From contig OZ007579.1 in the NCBI GenBank assembly GCA_963931925.1, forward strand, positions 41,342,335 to 41,406,334: a stretch of DNA of 64,000 bases, read 5' to 3'. The number at the start of each line of letters is the position of its first letter. Within the stretch, counting starts at the first letter, position 1. The DNA comes from Onchidella celtica. Its lineage: Eukaryota > Mollusca > Gastropoda > Systellommatophora > Onchidiidae. The notes beneath the pieces are model-generated. The model was not told where the DNA came from, ran no database searches, and worked only from the letters and a program-made list of their open reading frames with translations. The position numbers and the translations under genes were made by a program. Positions 32,553 to 46,300 of this stretch are shown piece by piece.

Positions 32553-34717
32553 AAGAATCATAAGAGTTGCAGATGTACCTGCTCTCCTTGGTCAATTTGG
32601 TAGACTTAACTTTCCCTATTTTTCTTCAACAATTCATTGAAATTCATTCTGAAATTTTTTTTTTAGCATAGGTCTCTATCTTTCCTATAAATCATTCACA
32701 TTTTCAAGCCACAAAATCATAAATCTGCGCAGGACACTTGGTACATTTCTTTCCTCAGTTTGCTATGAACTGTCTACAATTTCATTTCAATCTTTCTCGT
32801 CTTCGATTAAGACCTTCCATGGTTTAAACTTCTGAAATTACCATACTTTTAAAAGATCACTATCCATGACATCATAGAGCAGCTGCATTCAACACCTCCA
32901 AACTTCCATTTACTGAAAATTGTCGGACATAGAACATATGGGCATTTTTTACTACTGGATACACAATGTGCAATATCCTGCAGCCATTTGCCTTAAGATT
33001 TCTGTGTAATTTCCCATGCTGATTTGTCTATGTCTAAACTAGATCGAATTTCCACAGAAAATCTCTGAACTTTTCAGCTTTAAGCGCTCATGGGGTGAAG
33101 GATGTATTCAAGTTTTAAAAATGTGCAAAGCTATTTTCAGACAGTTCAAAAACCAAATGTGAAATGTTATTAAGTTTTTTCTTCATTTCAAACCATCACT
33201 GCATTACCTGACGTGCCATGGGCAAAACTCCACTTTGGTTTTACTTTGAGAGAATTACAACAGAAATGTTGCAGTGTTTTCCTGACTGAACACCTTGACA
33301 CTGAGGGGAAAAAAAAACGGATGACTTACACCCGAGATTTCTTTTCAAATTTTGTGGGGGGTAAAGAAAGAAAAAACAAAACACCTCTGTCCAGCACAAT
33401 CATATCATCTTTGGTTAAAACAAAATCTACATACAAAATAAAAAAATGAAAAAAAAAAAAACAGAGCAAGTTTTGCATACACCAATTCTTGAGACAGCAG
33501 TACACTCTAACATAAGGGATTTAAAAAATAGATAATAAATAAACAACTGTTTAGCAGTGTTTTTCTTTTTTAAAATCAACTTGTAACTTTGAATTTGGCA
33601 AGGGGTGGGTGTGACCAACAAAATGGCAGGAACCCCAAGTACAAGACAGAAGATTTCACAATTGTACACATCCAAAGGTGTCTATAAACATATAAAAGAT
33701 CAAAAATGATTTTTTCATTTAAAAAAAAAAAAAAAAAAAGCAACTATGCAATGTGGGCCAGGAGACTCAAACTAAAAAAACTTTTCAGAGGAGTTGTCAG
33801 AATGTATTTTAAGTTACAAATCTCTTGAACAATGGCTCCACAAAAATTGTGGGAGAATTACGGTTTGTTACACAAATGCCGAGCTTCACTAACACACCAA
33901 CATGTTCAACAAATGCTGCCATCTTGCTGAACCACCGAGTACCAACAGTTCCGGCACTCCAAACAGGATGTCACCATTTCCTGCTCATGCCCGCAGCTTT
34001 TTATACTGCCAGAGAGTGCCAACTGGATTATTATATTATCATTATTATTATTATAGAGTTCTTTTCAAAAAAGAAAAACAAAAAAGGTGCTGCCTTACAA
34101 AGGTATTCTACATTTCTCAACTTCAACAATCTCTTGTTATTGAAGTGCTGCTTAAGAAACCAGCCAGAGTGAATTGCACAAGACTGTGTGGGTGTTGGGG
34201 GACTATGGCCGATTCTGTCCAACAGAAATGTCAACCTGCGTGAATTAGCCCTTTATTCTAGTGATACAATGAATACGAGCATACAAAATGACAACAATGT
34301 AATTAGTAGTAGTTTCGAGTGAGTAGCATCTTTGTCTCTCTGTCAAAGCTGGGCAGGGTTAATTGATTCCTTCTCTTTGTACACAATCATCATCAAGAAA
34401 AACACACTGAGAAACGTCAATTGAATTAACCGCTGAATGAATACGTCATTGATAGCTTTATGATACCAACAAAACAAACTCCTTGGGCTACCACCAATGT
34501 CCATGTCATTACTAGAGTAGGTCTATGGCTAATTGGTCGGTCGCTTGCAATCATCTCTGATCCCCCCCTTCCCTCTCCCTTCCGAGGAAGGCTAGTGAGG
34601 ATGACGGAAAGCTGCTTTCCGCGGTGATATGTGCTGACCTCTACAAACACACAATAAGAATAAACAAGGTGAGGTCACAGCTGCACAGACCACCAGAGAT
34701 CCTCTTCACTTCTGTTT

Positions 34718-34721
34718 TTAC
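34718..34721 (-). CDS. MTHFSD: Tentative MTHFSD terminal codons
   Basis: A TTTTCAG acceptor at 34722-34724 would complete the split codon as AGG and be followed at once by TAA. This ends the protein close to the length expected after the RRM. Chosen on phase and site quality only. Confidence 0.3.
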
Positions 34722-34892
34722 CTGAAAACACACACATCAAACCCACCATTAGTGTCTGGTCAAGAAACTTCAGAGAACTGACTTTGCAAACCTCATGGGT
34801 GGGAATTGGAAAACTTTCAAAGGGGTGATTACACACTGAAATGGCCGGGCTGAACCTAGTTGTAAACTTGCATATTATTCTTATGAGTTTCA

Positions 34893-35095
34893 AGTTTGAG
34901 TTTGGGTTTTTAGGAGCGCTGGCACGATAATTGCCACTTTGCCTCTATCACTGTCTATTTGGGTACTTCATGTTTTGTATTCAGAGCTCCTAAATTTCAC
35001 AAATAGAATGAAACAGATCTGTATAAAGTTTATAACATTGGTAAAATTCTCAAAAGTTGTTACGTATGAGTTTGAAAAGTATTATGAACACATGC
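34893..35095 (+). repeat. Dispersed GTTTGGG-head repeat, partial copy
   Basis: Head (GAGTTTGGGTTTTTAGGAGC, GGCACGATAATTGCCACTTT) plus the middle (GTATTCAGAGCTCC, ACATTGGTAAAATTCTC); it lacks the 3' end. Confidence 0.6.
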
Positions 35096-35124
35096 CACTA
35101 TCATGCAAATACACTCACTGGCTG

Positions 35125-35190
35125 AGGGCAGTTTTGAATTTGGATTTTATGGCACATCAGAATAACGTCCGCTTAGCACCTTTCACATTT
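35125..35190 (+). repeat. Dispersed GTTTGGG-head repeat, head only
   Basis: TTTGGATTTTATGGCACATC then GCACCTTTCACA, followed by a T-run. It lies 30 bp after the preceding copy, in the same orientation. Confidence 0.5.
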
Positions 35191-35454
35191 TTTTTTTTGC
35201 AATACTTAATTAGGTTTGATCTTCAGGGCAGATGAAAATCTTTCAGCCCTGAGGAGGACAATTCCCACCTATAACACATAGTTTTGTGACAGTCCTGACA
35301 ATATAGGCTCTTATGAACTACAAATGACATGACAATCCACATAAATGTTCTAACAAACTTTCTATGATGTATTGTTTTCTTGCCCTTCTCCTATTTATTA
35401 CTTAAAATATGCTGTATCTTTTAACAATTCTTTTTTCTTACTCCAAATATCTAA

Positions 35455-36155
35455 TCTATACAAAAAAAATGTAAGAAAACCCCTTTGTTCCCTATGGACT
35501 CAAAAACTACTGGACGTATTGAACTGAAATTTGGCACACACAATTGTACGATACTGACCAGTGTTCCTATGTACATAGGCATAAAAAAGCTTATGGGATT
35601 CGTGAGTTATTCCAATAATGCGATAAGAATGGAACAGTAAATTTGCGAGAGCGTTTGATCCGAATTGTACGTTCGTTAACCTATGACCTCTTTCTTTGTT
35701 AATCGCTTTTCCACTTCCGGCCCCGGAATTCGATTCATAATCACAGTAGTGTCTGTGAGAGCTAGATCTAGCATGCACTGATGCAGCATGCCCCCTAAAA
35801 AATGTACTACCGGTAGGCATACAAGTCTCAAATCGCTGTAGTTTTTTTTATTGGAAATGTATTGTTTCGCCATCATTCAGATCTATTTCGAGTCATGGTT
35901 CGCCATTTTAAGGTTTCCTTATCATTACCTGCGATGTGTTCACTATCAAACACACTAACCCGTGCGCAAATCATGCAGTTGTACGGGATGCGCAGGGTGT
36001 CAACTCACAAAGGCAGAGCAGTAAGACTTATTTAAAAACAAACAAACAAAAATAAAATAAACAAATAGGAACAGGCCAGATGAAGCAGGTCCATAATAAC
36101 CACCCAGAACTGAAACCAATATTCAAACCGATTTATCGCCGGGGACCTCAGCTAG
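35455..36155 (-). repeat. Dispersed CTAGCTGA-type repeat, minus copy
   Basis: The minus strand begins GTCACTAGCTGAGGTCCCC near 36155. Shared stretches with 47871-48390 are GTCCATAATAACC-type sequence, GCGCAAATCATG-type sequence, GAGAGCGTTTGATCC and the ACTACTGGACG region. No ORF recognised. Family unassigned; the pair establishes it as dispersed. Confidence 0.55.
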
Positions 36156-37246
36156 TGACTTTTTAAAAAATGCAGCCATCTGCACAACCCTGATTTTTGT
36201 ATCCCTGATTTATTGCATTTAAGTCCAGCTTTACATGCACATGCATCATATGTATATAAAATAATGTAATGTTCACCCACATTTACCCTGACAATCAAAG
36301 GAATTACAGTGGAACTTACTTAGCCAAAATTCACACACACAAGTGGACTGGACAAGTTTGCTTGATTAATGATTCCCCTACACATTCAAGTTTGCTTGAT
36401 CAAACCATCTCATCCAAAATGGAGAACAGCATGATTTTGATTGCCCTTGCTTCAGTTCCTGAATATTAGTTCACTGGACATTTATTTTTTTTGTTACTAA
36501 TTCTCTAGCTAAGAATTTGCTTGGGGCTCAAAGGCCTTCTGTAATACACAAACTACTCATAGTGTAAAGAGGTTTAAACTTATATGGAAAATGGAAGGAT
36601 AATGGTGGGACCATGGAAATTTTGCGGATAAAAGGAAATTTCTTATTAGCTGCTTTCAGTTTAAGCAGGTTCCACTGTAGTGTAAAATATTTTCATACGA
36701 TAAAAAGAATTCGACACGTCAACATTGAAAAAAAAAAAAAAAAACCACAAAAATAACTAGAAAAACACTGTGAAAGCCTAGATAACTGTAACCAAAATGT
36801 ATCTTAAATCTGAGCTTTAAGCAAGGTCAAGCTAAAGTGACAATTCTCAAAATTTGACCAAAGAGAAATATGAATGTACTGTAACTGTATCAACAATCCT
36901 ACTAAAAAAATTACACGCAAGCTCAGATCTGGAGGTGGCTGTACTGCCATGCAAAAGCACAGCCAGTCTATATAAATGCTTTCATTTATGAGTTTGTCAC
37001 ACTAGAAATTATTATTTCCGTAGCAGATGCATCTATCTGCCTTTTATATATAAAGAATTAATGTGTGAGACAAGTTCATGGAGACATTAAAGTAGAAAAA
37101 GGTCATGCTATCAGTTATATCACTCTACCTCTGCACGGCAGTATAGACAATTCTGTGGGCTTCTACAACCAACACTGTCAAAATATCCAAATAAATACAC
37201 CAATTCTAAATAGGGTGTTATGTAACCACAGAAGGTGTAAACTTAC
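36156..37246. other. Downstream of the last clear MTHFSD exon
   Basis: Would be intron if the terminal exon at 34721 is real. No exon recognised. An A-run lies near 36728. Confidence 0.35.
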
Positions 37247-37350
37247 CTGTCCCCAGCCTCCACTGCATCTGAGGATGGGTTGTCTCCTTTAGCATCACTG
37301 CGAGAATCACCTCCCCTGCGACGAGGACGGTCATTGTTGGCCATCTCCAC
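37247..37350 (-). CDS. MTHFSD: MTHFSD exon 13 (basic tail)
   Basis: [19 protein letters not shown] and an acidic end. Acceptor CTTGCAG, donor GACAG|GTAAGT in phase 2, so another exon must follow. Confidence 0.8.
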
Positions 37351-40300
37351 CTGCAAGCAGTAATCACTCTTTTCAAATTTTTTTTTCCACAATAATTTCT
37401 TTCCAAATGTACAACATTACCCCAACATTCCAACTATTTCACTATGCTATTCTTTCAGCAAGTTACCTGTCAAAGTGTCCTGTAATTATTAAAAATAATG
37501 GCTCAACAATATTAAAAATTCACCAGTTTCCAGCCAACATCTCTGGATATTTTTCTTCAAACTGCAAATTGTATCTCTTCATTCTCTGCAAAACTAGGCA
37601 TATAGAGGATTGGCAACTAGAATCTTTTATGTTCAAAATGGTCTAATTGTGAAAATAAGTTTGAAATTTTAACCTCAATGAAAATGAAAACAACTGAATT
37701 CACTTCAACACAGCCAGGGAATAGTTTTTAATGTTATGAAATAGTCACACACCTTGTGTTTTGGCTATCGGTAGACAGGTATTTTAGAACAATGAATAAC
37801 ACATTCTGATTCACAGCCCTCGGTATCGGTGTTGCAATATTCTGACTGCATACCGTGGTGTAGCCTATCATGATATATATTCTGAGATGTTCCTATCACA
37901 CCCTCTAGCTTTTCTCTCCACCACTGAGTTTGAATCTGTAGGTTGGGCTTCAACAGCAAATCAGCATGCTAATAGCCATTTCGCACCTTTATGTTTATCA
38001 GGTAACTCACTGTAGCTTGATCTTCAGAGCTTAACTAAAATTTCACAAATCGGACAAGTAAAAAGGAAAGTCACCGACCTTCAACTCCCGTCCATCCAAC
38101 TCTCTGCCAGACAGTATATCCACCGCTTCCTTGGCTGAATCTATGGTTTGGAAGTGAATGAACGCAAAGCCACGTGCTCCTCGCCACACTAGACGCAGTG
38201 GGTTAACACTGAGAGAACGCAACTCTGTCTTCAGCTCACTGACACGAAGGCGGCGGGACAGACCTCCAACCCATACAATAGCATCAGGGTTGGTGCGGAA
38301 CCTCTGGCGCTGGGGTCTGCGACCTGTACAAAAAAACAAATAAGCCCTGATTCTATGCCCCGTCCAATTTGTGTATTCAGTTTTCATTAATAATAATCTG
38401 ATGTAACAAAATGACAACTCCAAACTGGTGTCACCCATGTAGGTGTTATTGCAAAATATTTTCAACATAGTTTATTTTCAGACTGAAAGTGATTCTTGGA
38501 AAGTTTGGCAGCCCCACTTATTGTCTACAAATTTTTAGAAAAACAATTTTTCCAGGAGTTTGTTTACCCTCGTCCCCCGTTGAACGAACTCATCCAAGTA
38601 ACACCTCATGCAGAGATAGCATGCAGGACGAGGGTTAAAAAAAAACCACCCGCGGCACCCGGCAATTATGCACTATCCACAGAAGACTACTTGCCATGTC
38701 CAATTTGGTGTGATTTCCCTTCATGGAAGGGAAGCTCAAATGTAAGGAAAATATGGGCAGAGAGTAAAATTTTGAGTAAAATGCGATCTACACTCATGGC
38801 AATTTTCAACCTTTTATGATGCAGGAAAAACAGGACCCTTACCCTGCATGTTTCACACTAACAACACAACTGGTAAACTAGATACAATATCAAGCACATC
38901 TGATGGAATATATAGCACAAACATATATATCCATTCATTCTAAAATGAGAACGCTACTTCTTATGTCTTAGCTACAAGGTATTAATTACTGACCTTCACC
39001 ATCTTCATCACCCGATGTCTTCTGCTCCCCATCACTGCCAGAATGGTCTCCACCTCCACGATTGTCACGACGGCTACCACCATCATAGCGTCTTCTCCTC
39101 TGAAATCGGCGTCTGTTTGGATACCTGGTTAAAAAAACAAAACATTTTGTATTCATGTTCCAAATGAAAAGGTTTTTAAAAAGTTGACATGCCATTGGAG
39201 ATTTCCGTAATACTCATGACAAGGGAAAAAAACAAAAAAACAAGAAGATTTGTTGTGGTGGAATGATAAGGCTCCTCATTTCCCACCTGACTTACTCCCA
39301 TGGCCCAACATGTTCATTATTATTATTAATACCCTGCCAACAGGGGAGGAAGTAAAGCCTAGGTTTATAATTTTCAGCTTTCAGAAACAGGTTTCATTTT
39401 TGAGAACACGTTCCACACAATCCTACCTGCATCAACTCATGTGCTTTCAGCCAAACATGTATCAGACAGCTAGTAATGAATGGGTTAATCTCTTTATTTC
39501 TATAAAAATCTTTTATTAAAAAATTGGGTGCCAGTTATTAAAAAAACACCAAAACAATTCAGATGTAACAAGATTTAAGACCATAGGCACTGTTGGGCAC
39601 GGCAAGTGAGATTGTCTTGAAGGAAGAGGTGTTCAGCAACAAGTAACAAGATGGGAAACAGCCCTACCTGCGCTGTCGAAGTTTGTCCTCTCCGTCGCCG
39701 TGTCCTCCCTCACCACCACCATCACTCAGCTCAGACTCAGAGGCCCGAGGTTTGCCACCCCGACGGAAACGGCGGTTGCGGTAGTTGCGGCGTTTGCCCC
39801 GTCCATCACCATCACCATCTGCACCCGACTCATCCCCAGTTTCAACATTCTCCTTGTTGCTATCATCTCCTCCCTCCATACGACGACGTCCACCACCACG
39901 CCTGTACCTGTCAATATGTTTTTTGTTTTTCAAATGCCTCATCCTTCATGGCAATAATCATACAACTCATAAACATTTCAAGATTTATCAAAAATTTTAG
40001 GGGGATCAGAAAACATTTTTCATGTACAAAATTATAAAAATGACAGAAAAGAAAAGAAAAACAACAATAAAAATTTTTTTTTAAAAAGCTGAAAATAAAA
40101 GCATTTGCATTTCCTCTCCACTCTATTTGTTCACTGTATCCATAAGTTCACAGTATGGGAGCAAAACTGCCAAACCTCCCGTGAAAAAGCAAAGTGTATT
40201 TTCACAAGGTGGACAGGAATAGCAGCAGGTTGAAATTTTACGAGTTTCTAGGAGAACAAAGACAAAAGATATGAGATTCTAAAGTGTGTAAGCCCTATTC

Positions 40301-43300
40301 TTGGAGTTTCGAGTTTGGGTTTATAGGCACATGGCATGATATCAGCTACTACGCACCTGCGATGACTTTTGTGCTTACTTTATTTAGGCTTCATACTCCC
40401 AGGAACAAACAGCTTAATATGCAAAGACAATAACAGCAACTCATGCAATGTTGACAATCTCATGCATAAACAGCCCAAGTCTAGAGAGGTGACTTGATAA
40501 GGGGACGATAAAAATAACTAAATGTGAAAAGGTCAAACTGTTTCATTTTGGGGGGGGGGGGGGGGGAATTTTATTATTTCCAGTAATAAATAAATATTTT
40601 TATACATGGTTTAGAATAAGGTCCTTTACACTTTAGACTAATTATACAAACTTGTAAATATTTAGCGTTGGGTGGTATGTACCCTGAGTTCACCAACATG
40701 CTAGCTTGAATACAATGAAATGCTAAACAACTGACCTGTTGTAAGGCCTTCCACGACCACGATATCCACCTCCACCACCCCCATATCGCCTGAACCTCCT
40801 TGGTCGAGGTGGCTGGGCATTCTCCAGCGGGTCTTCATCTTCATTTTCCTGATCTTTCAATAGGACATTCTTGCCAGCTTCTCGCTCAATCTCTCTCAGT
40901 TGGCGCAGAACTGGAATCTGTACAGGAAAAATATCTTACTTAGTATGTTCTGAGTTTTAGTTTAACTTGCAGAACTCATTATCTTGATAATTCTGAGTAC
41001 AGTACAAAAAACAAAAAAGACAATGAGACTCCAACAATTCAAATAACAAATGTCCAAAATAATATGTATCTGAATTATCATTTCAAAAGAGATAAAACAA
41101 AACAGAAGATTTTGAGATATTAACTGCATGATGCACCTTCTGTCATCTTAAATGATTTTATGAGTACTGAATGAATCCAAAAACTACATTTTTTTAAACA
41201 GAATCCTTAGTATCAGTAATTACCAATGATCATGTTATGATCTGAAATGATGCATTTCAGGTGAGCTAATTCAAAAATTGTTGCAATGTAATAGCTAATA
41301 CACAGTTTCACTTGTGTGATGGTACAGACAAACAGGTAAACAGTTTTGAGGTCAAGTTTTACCTCATATTGGCACAATAACGGAAACTTTGCACCGATCA
41401 CAGTCTATTTGGGTACTTTATTTTTGTTTCACATTCTGAGCTTCATCAATTTTAGGAGAGAATTAAACAGTTCTGATTAATTTTATCACATTGGTAAAAT
41501 TCTCAAAAGTAGTTTTTGTATGGATCTGAAAAAAGTTTTCTAAATGAGTAGAAAAGTTTTAAATCAAATTGTAGATCTTAGCCTCTTTCGAAAGGACAGG
41601 ACGCACTGTTGGGCCACATCAAAAAATAATTCTTTCATGGATCCGCAGAAATAGTAAACAGAATGGGAATCCTAGTAGTATACAGATTCAACAGCCCACT
41701 CCAGAACCTAGGTCAGCTTACCCCTTCCTGTGTTTAACCCATACGAACCCAGCCTTAAAATACGGCCCACTATTTGCTCAACCCGGCTTTGTCTGTGACA
41801 CAGCCATGTGTTCAACCCGGCCGTATCCGGCCAGCCAGTGTCCCCCAATTTTGTATACAATTTTGAAAGGAAGAACAGTGCATGAATAACTATAAATAGT
41901 AAATGACATCACCAGGTAATCTTCAGATGCCCACTGACCCAGTTTCAACCATAAAGTGCAAGTTAGGTCTACAAGTAATGTATTGTATTACACATGGTCA
42001 TCCAACAGGCCTGTTCCCCCCTCTAACTAGTCTAAGCCAACATCATGTATTGGTCAGCACACACTTGTAGTCCATAGTACATCATGTACAAGCACGGTGC
42101 CTTTGTGGGCAGTGTTGTATGCTTGGACCGCAAACAGGATGGGATGCAATAGTGTGTTCATTCATTTCTCAATAAGTATGACAAAATTCATGATCATAGA
42201 TGTTACACGGGGGCTACAATTTCCATTTTAGTGAAAGCACACAGCAGCGGCTGCCATAGGGCTGAAAAATTTAAACAAATAGGACAGCCGCACAGCCAGG
42301 AAATGGGCCATTACAGCACTTTACAAGTAGCCAGAATAGAAACACGAAAGGGTTAAGGATTAACTTTTTCATCCTAATCATCAGTGACAGTAATCCTAGC
42401 AACAAGCTGACAGTTAGTAAATCATTTTGAAGTGCACTTACCTGGAAAAACTTATTGACTTCCAGGTGGCTCCAGATAACCCCATCAGGTTTGGGACGAG
42501 TGCAATTGGTCTCAATAATCTCAGTAGGGGTCAGGATATAGTCGACAGTCATGTCGTGTTCTTCAACCTGAGCAATATAACACAACAATTCAAGTTAGTA
42601 AAAAGACCAACAATATCTAAAACAATCACAAGAGATCCCAATTGTGATTTATGTCAGAATGCTTAAGTTCTCACATACAACCAAAGATGCTAGATACAAG
42701 ATGATGAAATACTACTTTCTTCACGCCTCCAAAAAAAAAAATCATGCACAGTTTGCGTGCTGATCGGGGGCGGGGTCCATGGCACACTGCATTAAAAGAA
42801 GGCTTGATATAATGATAAATTAATGATGCTGATTTGTTACAGTGCTTCTGTGACTTGAGAAAAAAACAACCAACAGCATTTACCTACAGCAACTGAAGTT
42901 ATAATTACAAAATAAATGAGTTCAACAATGGCCTACAGTGATAGCTGAACAGGAACAAAATTCAGTATTTTCCATATATATTGGCTTTATAAAACAAAGC
43001 ACTGCTCATGATTTCTGCACATTCGCCACAAGGTGGCACCATGAATTCTGTGCCCACTGAATGCCCTACTTGTCTCATCTTATTGTATCTAGTCTCTTTG
43101 ATAGAACTTCACTGTCAATGACAAATGTGTCCGTCTGCCAAAGAACACAGGAGAACAAAGAATGACAGAGACAAAAGGTGTCGAAAACTGGGTTGACACC
43201 CTGTCTTAGTTAAATGAAAATTACAGATTTTGTCAAAATGCGAGGGCCCATGGGCTAAAAGCAACTGAAGGTTCAGAAACCTGAAAACCAAAAATCTCCA

Positions 43301-46300
43301 AGGAGTCCATTCCTGAAACTGTAATAGTCAATCAAATATCATCATCATTGCCTTTCTCACCCTGGATCAGGGTATAGGCCACCAACAAACACTTTCCATC
43401 CCTCTCTATCATGGGCCAGCCTCTTTACATTATTCCAAGTCTTTCCGCTTCGTTGCACATCATTTTCTCTGGCTCTTCTCCACGTTCGGCGCGGCCTTCC
43501 TCTTGATCTCTTGCCCTGGGGATTTCAATCCAATACCTTCTTCGTGATGCTGTTTCCTGGCCTCCTGAGAGTGTGGCCGATCCATCTCCATCGCCTCCTA
43601 CCAATTTCCTCTCTGACTGGGCTCTGTCTTGTTCTTTTCCATACAATTTCATTGCTGACCTTGTCTGTCCATCTGATCTTAAGTAGCTTCCTCAAACATC
43701 TGTTGATGAAAACTTGGATTCTCTTTATGCAGGCCTGAGACGCATTCCAAGTCTCACATCCATACAACAGGACTGACTTCACGTTCGAGTTGAATATCCT
43801 CAGCTTTGTTTTTAGAGATATATCCTTGGTTCTCCAAATCTTGCTTAAGGACGTGAAAGCTGCCTGTGCCTTTCCAATTCGTGCTTTGACTTCTGCCTCT
43901 GTTCCTCCCTTATTGTCAATGATACTACCAAGATAGCAGAAGGACTCTACATCTTCCAGTGGTTGATCTCCTACTCTGACTTGTGCGCTTGGGGGTGCAA
44001 CAATTTTTAGGACCTTCGACTTCGCAGGATGTATCCTCAATCCAATAGATTCTGAAATTTTGTTTAGAGCTGTAGTCTTTGCTTGCATCTGGTCGTGTGT
44101 GTGCGACAATAGTGCCAAGTCATCTACAAAATCTAGATCGTCCAGCTGTGTCCATGGGGTCCATTGTATGCCATTTCTTCCTCCACTGGTGGTTTCTTTC
44201 ATAAGCCAATCAATCACCAGGACAAACAGAAATGGGGACAGCAAACAACCCTGCCTAACACCAGTCTTGATATCAAAGCTGTCAGTAAGCTCGCCATCGT
44301 GTACGACTCTGCAACTTGTCCCGTCGTACATGCTCTTGATAAGGTTCACCATCTTCTCTGGGATTCCATAATGTCTCAATATTCTCCACAGTGTTTCTCT
44401 ATCGATGCTATCAAAGGCCTTCTCGTAGTCAAGGAAGTTCACTATCAGTTGGGAGTTCCACTCTAGCGACTGCTCTACTATGATTCTCAGCGTGGCGATC
44501 TGGTCGGTGGTTGATCGATTACTTCTGAAACCAGCTTGCTCCTCACGAAGTTTTGGGTCTGTTGCATTCTGTATTCGCTTGAGAAGAATCCGATTGAAAA
44601 CCTTTCCTGGGATGGAGAGAAGTGTGATTCCTCTGTAGTTGCTACAATTGCTGAGGTCCCCTTTTTTTGGAAGCTTCACGAGGTGTCCTTCCTTCCAGTC
44701 CTTTGGAAACTTGCCTCCGATCCAAATCCTCGAGAATAGTGAGTGCAGACCCTCTGCAGCCCCAGCAGCATCTGCCTTCAGCGCCTCTGGTGGGATCTGA
44801 TCTGGTCCAGCTGCCTTGCCTCGATTTAACTGCTTTATGGCATCATTAATCTCTGCTTTAGTCGGAGGGTCGCAACTGATCGGTAAATCATTTCTTGCGG
44901 GTAGAATGTCGGGTGGGTTGCTTGGTGGAGGTCTGTTCAAGAGGCTGTTAAAATGTTCTATCCATCTTTTTGCCTGAGTTTCCTTTCCAAAAATAGCCTT
45001 CCTGTTGTAATCCTTGACAGGAACTTCAGGTTTTCCATATTTTCCAGCAAGAGTCTTTGTAGTCTGGTAGAGGATCCTCATGTGTCCTCCTGTTGCTGCC
45101 TTCTCTGCTTTCTCTGCTAACATTAATCAAATATAGGCTGGTGATAAAACATTTAGCTTGGATTAGTGGTTCGTTTTTTCAGTCTCAGTCTGTACTTAGC
45201 CAGCAAACCAACTGTACTGACCATAATATTCTTTTCTGTTTATTACCACTTCCTTCTCTTCAATCATAAATTAATGCAAGTAGTCAGTTTTTCCAATAAA
45301 AGTCACAAACCAAATGCCCTATCATAGTCAATACACATTCTCCTATGATAATATAACTGACTGGCCAGTGTCCCCTAGTTTTGTATAGTTTCGAAAGGAA
45401 GAATAGAACAAGAAAGCTATCGAAAGTAAATGATGTCACCAGGTAATCTTCAGCAGATGCCCACTGACCCAGTTTGAACTACAAAGGGTGAGTTTTGACA
45501 GTATTGTGCATGTATTACACATGGTTATCCAATAGGCCTGTTCTTCACTCGAAGCCTGCATCATGTATTGTCAGCACAGGCATGTTGGCATACAGTGCTA
45601 GCAGTGTCTCATGTACTAGCATGATGCCTTTGTGTGGGCAGTGTAGTATGCTTGGAAATCACGTGCAAGCCTCGACAGTGTCTGTCTCAAAAACTAGGCC
45701 TGCATGTATTACTATTATACATCACCAGGTCACAGTGGCCACAGGAAATTTCGAAAACCGGAGGAGACATTTTGTTCCGGAATGAAATCCGGGCAACTTT
45801 CACCCATGATTTCAACCCATTTCTACTGATATTTTAAAATCTTAAGCACGATAGTTCTACAGATTTTTGTACCAGTATTTTTTGTCAGTAAAAGCAAAGA
45901 TACTAGAATTGATAAAATAAGACGGCCAGTGCTTTTAGCGTGCACAGATTTTGCACCACCACCTAGCGGCAAACACGCAGAAGTCATGAAAAACGCCGTA
46001 TTTTACAAAGCCAAATAAGGAAAATACTGAATTTTGTTCACTGTTCAGCTATCACTATAGGCCTTGATTGACGTCATTTATTGTGGAATTGTAACCTCAA
46101 TCGCCGTGGGGAAAAAACTGGCTGTGTCAAGAACAGATTAAGTTCATAAATGCCGTGCTAGGTCACGAGTGCATGAGTTAATTTTTACGATGTTGTTGAT
46201 TAGATCCAGCGTAATTTGTCCTTGAACTGTTCTCGTGAACAGTTTGTTTTGAAACATCTTTTTTCCTTGCAAATGGTTAAGGAATATGTGTAGGTAAACT

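Larger units (their letters stand above)
30836..34717 (-). other. Possible long 3' UTR of MTHFSD
   Basis: AT-rich with many A-runs on the plus strand and no coding exon recognised. A minus-strand AATAAA lies at 30856-30861, where a terminal exon beginning at 34721 could end. A head-only dispersed repeat is embedded at 32492-32552. Assignment as UTR is inference. Confidence 0.3.

Noticed and set aside
39664-39957. Plus-strand His/Pro and Thr-rich frames opposite MTHFSD exon 10
   Set aside because: Antisense shadows of the Arg/Gly/Asp-rich exon.
43330-45134. Reverse transcriptase as part of the MTHFSD transcript
   Set aside because: It is a bounded insertion with its own target duplication inside an intron; the shared strand is coincidental.
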